Position numbers and translations under genes: made by a program | The notes under the pieces: model-generated | The model's input: the letters and a program-made list of their open reading frames with translations, nothing else | Databases searched by the model: none | Told to the model about the DNA's origin: nothing | Source of the DNA: Polyangiaceae bacterium | GTDB taxonomy: Bacteria; Myxococcota_A; Polyangia; Polyangiales; Polyangiaceae | Direction: 5' to 3' | DNA: 64,000 nt | Assembly (NCBI GenBank): GCA_019637295.1 | Contig: JAHBVX010000001.1 | Coordinates: forward strand, 1,091,501-1,155,500 | Shown here: piece after piece, positions 1-8,031 of the stretch | How the letters are laid out: each line of letters begins with the position of its first letter | Position numbering within the stretch: position 1 is the first letter of the stretch

Positions 1-1456
1 GCTGCTGGCGGGTCTGCTCCGGCGCACGCGCCTCGAGCTCGCTCAGCACCTCGCGCGCCAGACGATCGGAGGTGCGAAGATCCGTCGGATCCCCCGAGCA
101 GCACACCCAGCGGAACGGTCCGAAGCCGTAGTCGAAGCACAGCGGTCCCATGATGTCCTCGACGTAGGACGGGTAGCGAAACTGGCCCGCCGCGTCGTGG
201 ACGTTCGCGCCCGCGCGCCCGGCCTCCACCAAGAACGCGTTGCCGTAGTCCCAGAAGTGCATGCCGCGGTCGGCGAGCAGGTTGATCGCGTCCACGTGTC
301 GGCGAAGCGACGCCTGGACGGCCCGACGAAAGCCGTCCGGGTCCTTGGTCAAGGACTCCCGGGCGCGGTCGAGCTCGAGGCCCGCGGGAATGTAGCCGCC
401 GCCGAACGGATTGTGGAGCGAGGTCTGATCCGAGCCGAGCTCGATGGGGACGTCGTGCTTGCAGAAGTGCTCCCAGAGATCGACCACGTTGCCCACGTAG
501 CCGAGGCTCACGGCCTCTTTCGCTCGCCTGGCGCGCTCGATGCGCGAGAGCAAGCGGTCGAGATCGCTCTCGACCTCCATCAGCCAGCCCTGCTCGTGGC
601 GCTTCTTGACCGCCGCCGGGTTGACCTCCGCGATCACCCCCACCGCGCCCGCGATCACGGCCGCTTTTGCCTGCGCTCCGCTCATGCCTCCGAGCCCGCT
701 CGAGACGAAGACCCGCCCGCCTAGGCCCCCATCGCTCGCGCCCAGGTACTGACGAGCCGCGCCGAGCAGCGTGATGGTCGTGCCATGCACGATGCCTTGC
801 GGGCCGATGTACATGAAGCTACCGGCGGTCATCTGGCCGTAAGACGTGACGCCGAGCGCGGTCAACTTCTCCAAGTCCTCGCGGGAGGAGTAGTTCGGGA
901 TCACCATGCCGTTCGTCACCACCACCCGCGGTGCGTTGCGCGATGACGGAAACAGCCCCAGCGGGTGCCCGGAGTACAGGACGAGGGTCTGCTCGCTCGT
1001 CATCTCCGCGAGGTACTTCATGGCCAGGCGGTACTGCAGCCAGTTCTGGAACACCGCGCCGTTGCCGCCGTAGGTGATGAGCTCGTAGGGATACTGCGCG
1101 ACGGCGGGATCCAGGTTGTTCTGGATCATCAACATGATCGCGGCAGCGTCGCGACAGCGCGCCGGATAGGCGTCGATGTCGCGCGCGAACATGTCGTAGT
1201 GCGGACGAAAGCGGTGACCGTAGATCTTGCCGAACCGTCGGAGCTCGTCCGCGAGCTCGCCCGCGAGGGGCTCGTGCCAGTGCCGCGGCAAGTAGCGAAG
1301 GGCGTTGGCCAGCGCCAGGCGCCGCTCGGCCCGGGTCAGCGCGGGGCTGCGCGGCGGCGCGCGGTCGACGCCCTCGCGGTACGGAGGCGGGTTCGGCAGC
1401 GCAGCCGGGATGCCTTCGAGCAGCTGCCGGTGGAAGTCGCGCTCGCCGTCGCTCAT
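1..1456 (-). CDS. hutU: Urocanate hydratase (urocanase), C-terminus cut by the window edge
   Basis: Converts urocanate to 4-imidazolone-5-propionate in histidine degradation, using tightly bound NAD. About 485 residues are visible from the ATG at 1454-1456, which has a GGAGG ribosome site five bases upstream. Recognisable blocks in order are NNLDPAVAQ, TYGGNGAVFQNW, LYSGHPLGLFPSS, YGQMTAGSFMYIGPQGIVHG, the dinucleotide loop SSGLGGMSGAQ, LGSDQTSLHNPF and FGPFRWVCCSGDP. These match the long (about 670-residue) urocanase type known from animals and some bacteria better than the about 560-residue enterobacterial type. The remaining C-terminal part lies outside the window, so neighbouring hut genes cannot be judged. 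Confidence 0.95.
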   Translation of the reverse strand, partial: MSDGERDFHRQLLEGIPAALPNPPPYREGVDRAPPRSPALTRAERRLALANALRYLPRHWHEPLAGELADELRRFGKIYGHRFRPHYDMFARDIDAYPARCRDAAAIMLMIQNNLDPAVAQYPYELITYGGNGAVFQNWLQYRLAMKYLAEMTSEQTLVLYSGHPLGLFPSSRNAPRVVVTNGMVIPNYSSREDLEKLTALGVTSYGQMTAGSFMYIGPQGIVHGTTITLLGAARQYLGASDGGLGGRVFVSSGLGGMSGAQAKAAVIAGAVGVIAEVNPAAVKKRHEQGWLMEVESDLDRLLSRIERARRAKEAVSLGYVGNVVDLWEHFCKHDVPIELGSDQTSLHNPFGGGYIPAGLELDRARESLTKDPDGFRRAVQASLRRHVDAINLLADRGMHFWDYGNAFLVEAGRAGANVHDAAGQFRYPSYVEDIMGPLCFDYGFGPFRWVCCSGDPTDLRTSDRLAREVLSELEARAPEQTRQQ

Positions 1457-1573
1457 GGGGCCCTCCTAGCGCGCTCCGGCGGCGGGGTCTAATGGCGCGA
1501 CTATGGGAAATCAAAGCGGAAACGAGGCGGCTTTGCGGACCGCGCGGATGGATGCCATCTTCGGGGCCGCACG

Positions 1574-2416
1574 ATGCGTTGGCTATCGCACATCGTGGTG
1601 CTCGTGGCGCTCTGCGTCGCAGCCCCCGCCTGGGCCCAGACCCAGGCCAAGTCGGTCCGCCACACGGTGAAGCGGGGCGAGACGCTGTCCTCCATCGCCG
1701 CGCAGTACGGCACCAACGTGGCGTCCATCTGTCGCTGGAACGGCATCAAGCCCACGGTGGTGCTCGCCCCGGGCCGGAAGATCGGCGTGCCCTTGCCGCC
1801 CGGGGCCAGGCCCCCGGTCGCGCCCGGGTCCAAGGCAGGCACCCAGCCAGCCGCGTCCGCGGGTGGATCGTGGAGCGACTACATCCAGACCCCCAAGCGC
1901 CCGGGGTACCTGACCCTCAAGAGCTACACCCAGTCTTGGGAAGGGCACGTCGTCACGCGCTCCGGCAAGATCCTGCCGGCAGCCCAGCGCGGCGTCGAGA
2001 CCGTGCTCTCGTCGTGGCGCACCGACTCGGAGAAGCCCATCCATCCTCGCCTGGTCAAGTTGATCGTGCAGGTGAGCGACGTGTTCGGCGGACGTCCCAT
2101 CCGGGTCGTCAGTGGCTATCGTGAGCCTCGCAACAATCACGGCAAGAACTCGCGGCACGCGCTGGGGCACGCCATCGATTTTCAGATCGAGGGCGTACCC
2201 AACTGGGCGGTGGTCGAGTACCTGCGCACGCTCGACCAGGTCGGGGTGGGGTACTACCCGAACTCGCACCATGTTCACCTGGACGTGCGGGAGCAGACTA
2301 CACACTGGGTGGATGTCTCGGGTCCCGGGCAGCGCGCACGCTACGTGAAGCCGAAGGCCCAGCCGGCACGAGGCAAGCGGCAGGTCGCGCGCTCGACCGG
2401 CTCACGCGCCCGCTGA
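1574..2416 (+). CDS. Periplasmic LysM plus M15/DUF882-type murein peptidase
   Basis: A secreted cell-wall enzyme of 280 residues. A signal peptide ends near AWAQT (residues 18-22). A LysM peptidoglycan-binding domain follows at about 28-75 (RGETLSSIAAQYG, ICRWNG), then a Pro/Gly linker. The C-terminal domain carries the zinc-peptidase signature SGYR, SRHALGHAIDF (about 190-205) and HVHLDV (about 232-237), with His/Asp/His ligands as in YcbK/MepK-type endopeptidases. By family it would cut peptide crosslinks in murein. It is divergent from hutU and followed after 49 bases by a channel gene, possibly co-transcribed. The exact bond cut is unknown. Confidence 0.85.
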   Translation: MRWLSHIVVLVALCVAAPAWAQTQAKSVRHTVKRGETLSSIAAQYGTNVASICRWNGIKPTVVLAPGRKIGVPLPPGARPPVAPGSKAGTQPAASAGGSWSDYIQTPKRPGYLTLKSYTQSWEGHVVTRSGKILPAAQRGVETVLSSWRTDSEKPIHPRLVKLIVQVSDVFGGRPIRVVSGYREPRNNHGKNSRHALGHAIDFQIEGVPNWAVVEYLRTLDQVGVGYYPNSHHVHLDVREQTTHWVDVSGPGQRARYVKPKAQPARGKRQVARSTGSRAR

Positions 2417-2465
2417 GGCGCGAGCGGAGTCTGGGCGCTCGAGGGGAGCCAAGCGAGGCGCCAGG

Positions 2466-4001
2466 ATGCAGTGGCTGACCAACACCGCCATCGAGGCCGA
2501 GCGCGCCGGCACTCACTGGATCTTGCTGTTCGTGTTGGTCAACACGATCTTGACGCGCCACTCGAAGGTGCGGCGCATCGTCGTGGGCCCGCTCGCCCTC
2601 TTTGGTCTCCACTTGCTGCTGCTCCCCGTGCTGGGCGCGCTGAAGCTGCGCGGGGAGGACCCCATCGGCTACACGGGCGTGCGCCTCGCCTGCTTGATGC
2701 TCGGCGCGCTCGCCTCGGTGATGGCCCTCGGCTCGCTCACCTTCACGCAGCTGACGCCACGCTTGCGCATCGAGGTGCCGCGCATCCTGCAGGACGTGAT
2801 CATCGGCGCTGCATCCGCCATCGCGCTGTTGGCCATGGCCTCGCGGGCAGGCATCCACCTGACGGGCCTGATCGCGACCAGCGCGGTGCTCACCGCGGTG
2901 ATCGGCCTCTCGCTGCAGGAGACGCTGGGCAACATCGTCAGCGGTCTGGCGCTGCAGATGGACGACTCGATCCACCTCGGGGACTGGGTCGTGGTCGGCG
3001 GCGTCGAGGGCAAGGTCACCCAGATCCGCTGGCGCTACACCAAGGTCGAGACGCGAGACTGGGAGACGGTGATCTTCCCCAACAGCATGCTGATCAAGGG
3101 GCAGGTCACCGTGCTCGGGCGGCGGGAGGGGGAACCGAAGCAGTGGCGCCGCTGGGTGCGCTTCAACGTGGATTTCCGCTTCCCGCCCCCCAAGGTGGTG
3201 GAGGTGGTGACCGAGGCGCTGCACGCGGCGCCCATCCCGCGGGTCGCCGAGACGCCGCGCCCGGACTGCCTGGTCATGGAGTTCGCGGAGAGCTACACGC
3301 GCTACGCCGTCCGCTACTGGCTGACGGATATCGCCGTGGACGATCCCACCGACAGCGAGGTGCGAATGCGCGTCTTCTACGCGCTGCGCCGCGCGGGCCT
3401 GCCGCTCTCCATCCCCGCTCACGCGCTGTTCGTCACCGAGGAGACTCAGCAACGGCAAGGTGACAAGGCGCAAGAAGAGCGAGACCGTCGTACCCGAGTG
3501 CTCGGGCGCATCGATCTGTTCGAGCGGCTGACCGAGGAAGAGCGCGCGGAGCTGGCTCAGAGCCTGCGTTACGCGCCGTTCTCGGTGGGCGAAGCGCTGA
3601 CGCAGCAGGGGGCAGAGGCGCACTGGCTGTACATCATCGAGACGGGTCGGGTTGCGGTACGCATCCGGGACGACTCCGGGCTCGAGAAGGAGGTGGCGCA
3701 GCTCGGCGCGGGTGAGTTCTTCGGTGAGCGCTCCCTACTCACCGGAGATCGCCGCTCCGCGACGATCGTGGCGCTGACACCGGTCGAGTGTTGGCGGCTC
3801 GACAAGTCGGCGTTCGAGCAGCTCCTCGAGCGACGCCCGGAGCTCGCCGACGAGGTGGCGGAGCTGCTCGCGCGCCGCCACACCGAGCTCGCGCGGGTGG
3901 CGGAGAACCTCAGCGCCGAGGCCGCCGCCAAGCGTCTGGCAGAGAGCCGCGTGGATCTGCTCGTCAAGGTGCGGCGCTTCTTCTCGCTGGAGAGCCGGTG
4001 A
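2466..4001 (+). CDS. MscS-family channel with C-terminal cyclic nucleotide-binding domain
   Basis: A 511-residue inner-membrane protein. Hydrophobic helices occupy about 15-155, ending in a pore-lining-like segment rich in Ala and Gly (SAVLTAVIGLSLQETLGNIVSG). The MscS cytoplasmic beta domain follows (DWVVVGGVEGKVTQIRWRYTKVET; FPNSMLIKG). After about residue 345 there is a CRP-like cyclic nucleotide-binding fold: LYIIETGRVAVRI, then GEFFGERSLLTGDRRSATIVA, the phosphate-binding cassette, then a helical tail. This matches bacterial cyclic-nucleotide-gated MscS relatives, which often respond weakly to stretch. Ligand and ion selectivity cannot be read from sequence. It ends six bases from the convergent GAF-like gene. 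Confidence 0.9.
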   Translation: MQWLTNTAIEAERAGTHWILLFVLVNTILTRHSKVRRIVVGPLALFGLHLLLLPVLGALKLRGEDPIGYTGVRLACLMLGALASVMALGSLTFTQLTPRLRIEVPRILQDVIIGAASAIALLAMASRAGIHLTGLIATSAVLTAVIGLSLQETLGNIVSGLALQMDDSIHLGDWVVVGGVEGKVTQIRWRYTKVETRDWETVIFPNSMLIKGQVTVLGRREGEPKQWRRWVRFNVDFRFPPPKVVEVVTEALHAAPIPRVAETPRPDCLVMEFAESYTRYAVRYWLTDIAVDDPTDSEVRMRVFYALRRAGLPLSIPAHALFVTEETQQRQGDKAQEERDRRTRVLGRIDLFERLTEEERAELAQSLRYAPFSVGEALTQQGAEAHWLYIIETGRVAVRIRDDSGLEKEVAQLGAGEFFGERSLLTGDRRSATIVALTPVECWRLDKSAFEQLLERRPELADEVAELLARRHTELARVAENLSAEAAAKRLAESRVDLLVKVRRFFSLESR

Positions 4002-4007
4002 CCCGCT

Positions 4008-4520
4008 TCACGCCACGCGCGCGACCGCCGGCGGCGGCGGGCTGGCGTGCTCCTGTCGCTCGCGCAGCTCGAGCTCGAGGGCGAGGTCCTCAGCCAGCGC
4101 CTCCAGCTTCCTGAGCGTGCGTCGCGACGTGCACGGCGGAGAGATCGCGACCGCGCCGACCAAGCCCCCCGGGGTCAGCAGCGGCATCACGAGCGCCTTC
4201 TCGGCCGGCAAGATCGCGCGCAGCCGGGGCGGTACGGTGCACAGCGAAGTGGTCTCGGTGACCTGCAGCCAGAGCGACAGCCACGCCTCGTCGTCGCCGT
4301 CGGGGTCAGGGCAGTGTCCCGCGACGGCGATGCGTGCCTCGTCCGCCGCGCGGTCGAGGGCGACGACGACGGCTGCCTCGGTCAGCTGCAGCGCGCGCTC
4401 CGCGAAATGCCGTAGGCGTTGCTCGCCGAGGGGCATTGGCGGACGCTCGAGGGTGACGTCGTCGGCGTCGTAGTCGAAGGGCAGGTCGAGGGACAGCACG
4501 GTGGTCGCGCGGATCCACAC
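4008..4520 (-). CDS. GAF-like domain protein
   Basis: A 170-residue soluble protein starting at GTG 4518-4520; no ATG is available upstream before an in-frame stop. The pattern AERALQLTEAAVVVALDRAADEARIAVAG, then LPAEKALVMPLLTPGGLVGAVAIS, then a terminal amphipathic helix (RTLRKLEALAEDLALELELRERQ) resembles a single GAF sensor domain. No output domain is attached. It lies downstream of a gene on the same strand, separated by a 186-base region filled with hairpins, so its expression may depend on that structured leader. GAF assignment is by fold pattern only. Confidence 0.55.
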   Translation of the reverse strand: MWIRATTVLSLDLPFDYDADDVTLERPPMPLGEQRLRHFAERALQLTEAAVVVALDRAADEARIAVAGHCPDPDGDDEAWLSLWLQVTETTSLCTVPPRLRAILPAEKALVMPLLTPGGLVGAVAISPPCTSRRTLRKLEALAEDLALELELRERQEHASPPPPAVARVA

Positions 4521-4561
4521 CAGAGCTCGACCCGAGGGGCCAAGTTCCGGGCAGCCGCCTC

Positions 4562-4678
4562 AAGAGCTGTCGAACAATCGACAGCTCTTTCATTCTGTCG
4601 CCGGGGAGGCACGCGCCTCCCCGCCCCAACGAAGTGAATTCGTTGGGGCCCCACCCCACGCGGGCCGGCTTCGCCGGC
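4562..4678. repeat. Array of four perfect intergenic hairpins
   Basis: Four back-to-back inverted repeats fill the gap between two leftward genes. H1 at 4562-4589 has a 12-bp stem (AAGAGCTGTCGA) and loop ACAA. H2 at 4602-4623 has a 9-bp stem (CGGGGAGGC) and loop ACGC. H3 at 4624-4648 has a 10-bp stem (CCCCAACGAA) and loop GTGAA. H4 at 4664-4678 has a 6-bp stem (GCCGGC) and loop TTC. A weaker fifth repeat, GTCAA-TTC-TTGAC, lies at 4688-4700. All stems are perfect. No long T-run follows, so they are not typical terminators on either strand. They may be extragenic palindromes or a structured leader or 3' UTR. Confidence 0.85.
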
Positions 4679-4706
4679 ATGAACTGGGTCAATTCTTGAC
4701 AGATCT

Positions 4707-5609
4707 TCAGTCCGCGTCGTCCAGCCAGGCGAAGAACCCCGCGTGCCAGCCTCGGAGGGCCGCGAGCAACCAGCCGGCGCGGGCGCCGAAGAAGCGAGCG
4801 TGCGCCGCGAGTCGGCTGGTGGTTGCCGGGGTCCCGAGCCCAGCAGCTAGCTCCGCGAGCAGTCGCTCCATCGGCGGCAGGGCGCGCACCTCCGCGAGCC
4901 GCGCCGGGTCGAGGGGCACCACCGCTGCGGTGCCCGCGGCCTCGACGCCGGCCGTGAGGGGCTCGAGCAGCGCGGGCGCGGACCACAGATCGAACCGGAC
5001 CCGCGCGAGCGGCGCGGAGTGCTCGAACAAGGTGGGCGACGCTGCGCTCGGGCGCGTCGCCGCGGCGTAGACCCAGAGCGTGCCGGTGAGCGGCAACGGC
5101 CAGGGCTCGGGCAGCGGACACGAGCGCGTGAGCTGCCAGCCCTGCGGCAAGCGCAGGCTCCGCTCGAGCAACTCGGCGATCTCAGCGCGCCGCGCGGTGA
5201 CGGTAGCGTCGGTCAGCAAGTTCGGGGTCTCGGAGCGTGGCGTGAGCATCACCTCGGTCCAGGCGGAGGCGCGCATCAGCTCCCAGCCCAGGGCCACGAC
5301 CCGAGCGGCCAGGTCCGGCTCGCGCAGCTGTGCCAAGAGCTCCGCCGTGCTCCCTCGCAGCAGGACTCGGCCCGTGCCCTCCTGGTCGGGCCGTTCGCCA
5401 ATGCTGACGTAGAGCTGTCGCTCGTCCGAGGGTACGGCGTAGCCGCCCACGAGCTTGGGCGCGCTGGCCACCGAGAGGCGCAGCACGCGCTCGTAGGGCA
5501 CGAGCGGCACCGTCTCCGCGACGGCGGTAAACCCGCCGGTTGCGGGTGCTTCCGTAGCGGCACGCTCACTCAAGCGGAACAGCGCGGCGGCCACGTGGCT
5601 GACGTTCAT
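4707..5609 (-). CDS. Uncharacterised protein, 300 aa
   Basis: I do not recognise this family. The ATG at 5607-5609 starts MNVSHVAAALFRLSERAAT. There is no signal peptide or transmembrane segment. The composition is rich in Leu, Ala and Arg with scattered Trp, and the C-terminus ends in the acidic WLDDAD. Strong codon bias toward G/C at third positions and the length support it as a real gene. It is divergent from the Gly-rich lipoprotein at 5662, and its stop is followed by the hairpin array. It may form a transcription unit with the GAF-like gene. Confidence 0.6.
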   Translation of the reverse strand: MNVSHVAAALFRLSERAATEAPATGGFTAVAETVPLVPYERVLRLSVASAPKLVGGYAVPSDERQLYVSIGERPDQEGTGRVLLRGSTAELLAQLREPDLAARVVALGWELMRASAWTEVMLTPRSETPNLLTDATVTARRAEIAELLERSLRLPQGWQLTRSCPLPEPWPLPLTGTLWVYAAATRPSAASPTLFEHSAPLARVRFDLWSAPALLEPLTAGVEAAGTAAVVPLDPARLAEVRALPPMERLLAELAAGLGTPATTSRLAAHARFFGARAGWLLAALRGWHAGFFAWLDDAD

Positions 5610-5661
5610 GCGTCGCAGGCCACGTTAGCACCGACCCCGGCTGCCGTGATACCATCCCACG

Positions 5662-6156
5662 ATGCACTCAGGTACTCGTCGCGTTGGGATCCTGGCGCTG
5701 TCGCTCGCGCTCGGAGCCTGCGGCAGCAGCAGCAGCGACGGGAGCGGCGGAACGAGCAGCGGCGGAGCGAGCAGCGGCGGAACGAGCAGCGGCGGAACGA
5801 GCAGCGGCGGAACGAGCAGCGGCGGAACGAGCAGCGGCGGAAGCGCGGGTTCGGCGGGCAGCGCAGGCGCCCAGTCGTTCGCGTGCGGTGCGCTAGCGAC
5901 CTGCAGCCCGGGGCAGTACTGCGAGAAGTTCATGGGCGGCGCCTGCGGCGGCAATCCCCCGGATGACGGCGGCACCTGCCCGCCCAACTGCTCGCTCACC
6001 CAGTGCGGCTCTTCGAGCGAGCCCGTCTGTTTGTGCACGGGCTTCCAGTGCAAGGACATGCCCTCCGGCTGCCAGGACTGCAGCTGCCTCTCGAGCGGAG
6101 GCTGCAGCTGCAGTGAGGACGGCGGCGGGGTGTATGTGACCTGCGCGGCGCCCTGA
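5662..6156 (+). CDS. Small Cys-rich lipoprotein with Gly-Ser repeat linker
   Basis: A 164-residue predicted lipoprotein. The lipobox LGAC puts the lipidated Cys at residue 20. A low-complexity GGTSS linker (about 25-70) follows, encoded by six 15-bp tandem units. The C-terminal about 90 residues hold more than a dozen Cys (CSPGQYCEKF, CPPNCSLTQC, CQDCSCLSSGGCSC), suggesting a disulfide-knotted surface domain. Lipoproteins of this build are common in myxobacteria and usually have no assigned function. The linker probably holds the Cys domain away from the outer membrane. Confidence 0.8.
   Translation: MHSGTRRVGILALSLALGACGSSSSDGSGGTSSGGASSGGTSSGGTSSGGTSSGGTSSGGSAGSAGSAGAQSFACGALATCSPGQYCEKFMGGACGGNPPDDGGTCPPNCSLTQCGSSSEPVCLCTGFQCKDMPSGCQDCSCLSSGGCSCSEDGGGVYVTCAAP
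5746..5835 (+). repeat. Six tandem 15-bp repeats in the lipoprotein gene
   Basis: The unit GGCGGAACGAGCAGC occurs six times without interruption; the second copy (5761-5775) has one A-to-G change. The unit is a multiple of three, so copy-number change would alter linker length but not the reading frame. Confidence 0.95.
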
Positions 6157-6210
6157 GCCGGGCGGGCCCGAGTTGCTCTGGGGCTCGGGGGCGGTATCTT
6201 CCCGCCCGCC

Positions 6211-6636
6211 ATGGCTCGGGAGCTCGTCGTCGCTGGTGTGCGGATCCCCGCGGCGGACCTGTCTGTGCGCGCGGTCCGCTCCAGTGGACCGGGGGGTCAG
6301 AACGTCAACAAGGTCTCCAGCAAGGTGGAGCTGCGCTTCGACCTTCGCGGCACTGCGGCGCTGACCGACGCGGTGCGCGCGCGCCTGCGGGTGATCGCTC
6401 GGAATCGTCTGGATGCCGACGGCTGCATCGTGGTCACCAGCCAGCTGTCCCGGGATCGCACCCAGAACCAAGAAGACGCCTTCGACAAGCTCGCTGCGCT
6501 GATCGCCCGTGCCCTGGTCGTTCCCAAGAAGCGCCGCGCGACGCGACCCAGCCCTGCGGCCCGCGAGCGGCGTCTCGACGACAAGCGCAAGCAGTCGTCG
6601 AAGAAGGCGGCGCGGCGCGGCCGCTCGGAGGAGTGA
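6211..6636 (+). CDS. arfB: Alternative ribosome-rescue factor ArfB (YaeJ/ICT1 type peptidyl-tRNA hydrolase)
   Basis: A 141-residue release-factor-like hydrolase that frees ribosomes stalled on mRNAs lacking a stop codon. The catalytic loop SSGPGGQNVNKV has GGQ at residues 28-30, followed by SSKVELRFDL, the usual domain 3 pattern. There is no codon-recognition domain. The C-terminal tail (about 108-141) is Lys/Arg-rich (KKRRATR, DDKRKQSSKKAARRGR), as in ArfB, where it enters the empty mRNA channel. The length matches the family (about 140). It stands alone on the plus strand after the lipoprotein. Confidence 0.92.
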   Translation: MARELVVAGVRIPAADLSVRAVRSSGPGGQNVNKVSSKVELRFDLRGTAALTDAVRARLRVIARNRLDADGCIVVTSQLSRDRTQNQEDAFDKLAALIARALVVPKKRRATRPSPAARERRLDDKRKQSSKKAARRGRSEE

Positions 6637-6727
6637 AAGCGAGGGCGGATTCTCCATGTTCGTGGAGAGTCCGCGGAGAGTCCGGGGCGCGCGGGATCGG
6701 CGGGCGCCCTCGGTCGTAGACTCGGGC

Positions 6728-7846
6728 ATGCGCTCAGCGTCCAGTCTCGTCGGTTGGCTCGTCGTCCTGGCGGCGGTCGTCCTCTACGTGCGCTTCGTCC
6801 CCGCGTGGTGGTGCGGGCGGGACGCGGCCGGTGTGGGGAGCGAGTCGAGCGCGGCCCTCGCGCGACGGGTGGCGCGAGATCTGGAGCGCCCGCGCTCGTT
6901 TCACACTGGCAGCGCTCGCTTCGACGGCGAGTGGACCTTCGGCACGGCGCAGATGGCAGCGCTCGGGCTCGGTCAGGTCGCGCTCGCGGCTCCGGCACGA
7001 CGCGCGTGGGCGGTCCTCCAGATGGACCGCGCCATCGAGGCTGCCCGCTCCGAGCCCGCGCGGGCCTTCGACGCGGAAGCCTGGTCCGAAGACCCGTTGG
7101 CCAGCCTGGACGGGGACAAAGATCACGCCGCCTACCTCGGCTACCTGAATCTGGCGCTCTCGCTGCGTCGCCGCCTCGGCCCATCGCCCACTGCTGGTCT
7201 GAGCGACGCGGTGACGGAGGCTCTACGCCGGCGACTGCGGCGCCGAGCGTGGCTCGAGACTTACCCGGGTGAGATCTATCCGGTGGACAACCTGGCCGCG
7301 CTCGCGTCCATCGCGCTCTATGACGCTGCCCTGCAGCGCGAGCCGGCTGAAGCGCGAAGGTGGCTCGCTCGCTGGGCCGAGGCCTCGCTCGATCCAGCGA
7401 CGGGCTTGGTGGTGCAGGCCGTGGACGCGACCGGACGGCCCGTGGACGCTGCGCGAGGCTCGGGGTCGGCGCTCAGCGCGTACTTCGCCAGCTTCGCGGA
7501 TCTGGAGCTGGCGCGGCGCATCGATCGCGCGGTCGGCGAGCATCTCTACCGAGAGGTGCTCGGCTTCGGCGTAGTTCGCGAGTACCCCGCGGGGGTCAGC
7601 GGGCGCGGCGACATCGACTCGGGGCCGCTGGTGTTCGGCTTCAGCATCTCCGCGAGCGGGTTCGGCTTCGCTGGCGCGCGTCTGTTCGGCGACTCGAGGC
7701 GTTTTGCGGGCTTGTATCGCACCTATCACTTGTTCGGTGCGCCGCGGGCGACGCACGGGGAGCTGTCGTTCGTCTCGGGCGGAGCGCTCGGGAACGCGAT
7801 CCTGCTCGCGATGCTCACGCGAGCCGACGCCCCGGTGCTGCCATGA
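6728..7846 (+). CDS. Membrane-anchored protein with alpha/alpha-toroid-like domain
   Basis: A 372-residue protein starting at ATG 6728; the frame is open further upstream, but this start immediately precedes a transmembrane or signal segment (VGWLVVLAAVVLYVRFVPAWW, about 8-28). The periplasmic part has conserved-looking blocks SLDGDKDHAAYLGYLNLAL, YPGEIYPVDN, RGSGSALSAYF and SGRGDIDSGP spaced along Ala-rich helices. This pattern resembles helical toroid enzymes, including the linalool dehydratase-like group, but I cannot confirm a catalytic role. A small hydrophobic ORF follows on the same strand. Confidence 0.65.
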   Translation: MRSASSLVGWLVVLAAVVLYVRFVPAWWCGRDAAGVGSESSAALARRVARDLERPRSFHTGSARFDGEWTFGTAQMAALGLGQVALAAPARRAWAVLQMDRAIEAARSEPARAFDAEAWSEDPLASLDGDKDHAAYLGYLNLALSLRRRLGPSPTAGLSDAVTEALRRRLRRRAWLETYPGEIYPVDNLAALASIALYDAALQREPAEARRWLARWAEASLDPATGLVVQAVDATGRPVDAARGSGSALSAYFASFADLELARRIDRAVGEHLYREVLGFGVVREYPAGVSGRGDIDSGPLVFGFSISASGFGFAGARLFGDSRRFAGLYRTYHLFGAPRATHGELSFVSGGALGNAILLAMLTRADAPVLP

Positions 7847-8031
7847 AGCGAGCCCTAGTCTCGACCTGGGCAGTCTTGGCACGATCAGATCACGATCGGC
7901 AAAGGAGGCCAAAACCCACGGAGAGCACCGGCGAGGCCGGCGCATGCTCGGTTACCGCATGGGAGCGCCGCGGGTTGTCGACAGGTCGCCTCGGTCACCT
8001 GACCCGTCAGAAGATCAGAAAGTGTCCTGGA

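Noticed and set aside
1503-1577. Short ORF upstream of the LysM peptidase
   Set aside because: About 25 codons, out of frame with the peptidase, no ribosome site and overlaps its start.
4564-4590. Hairpin H1 as a Rho-independent terminator for a rightward gene
   Set aside because: No rightward gene ends here; only TTT follows the stem, and the opposite strand lacks a T-run.
7843-8031. Longer start (ATGA overlap) for the small membrane ORF, with an AAAGGAGG at 7899-7906
   Set aside because: The encoded residues look non-coding (HDRQRRPKPTESTGEAG), and the ribosome-site-like run has no start codon at a suitable distance after it.
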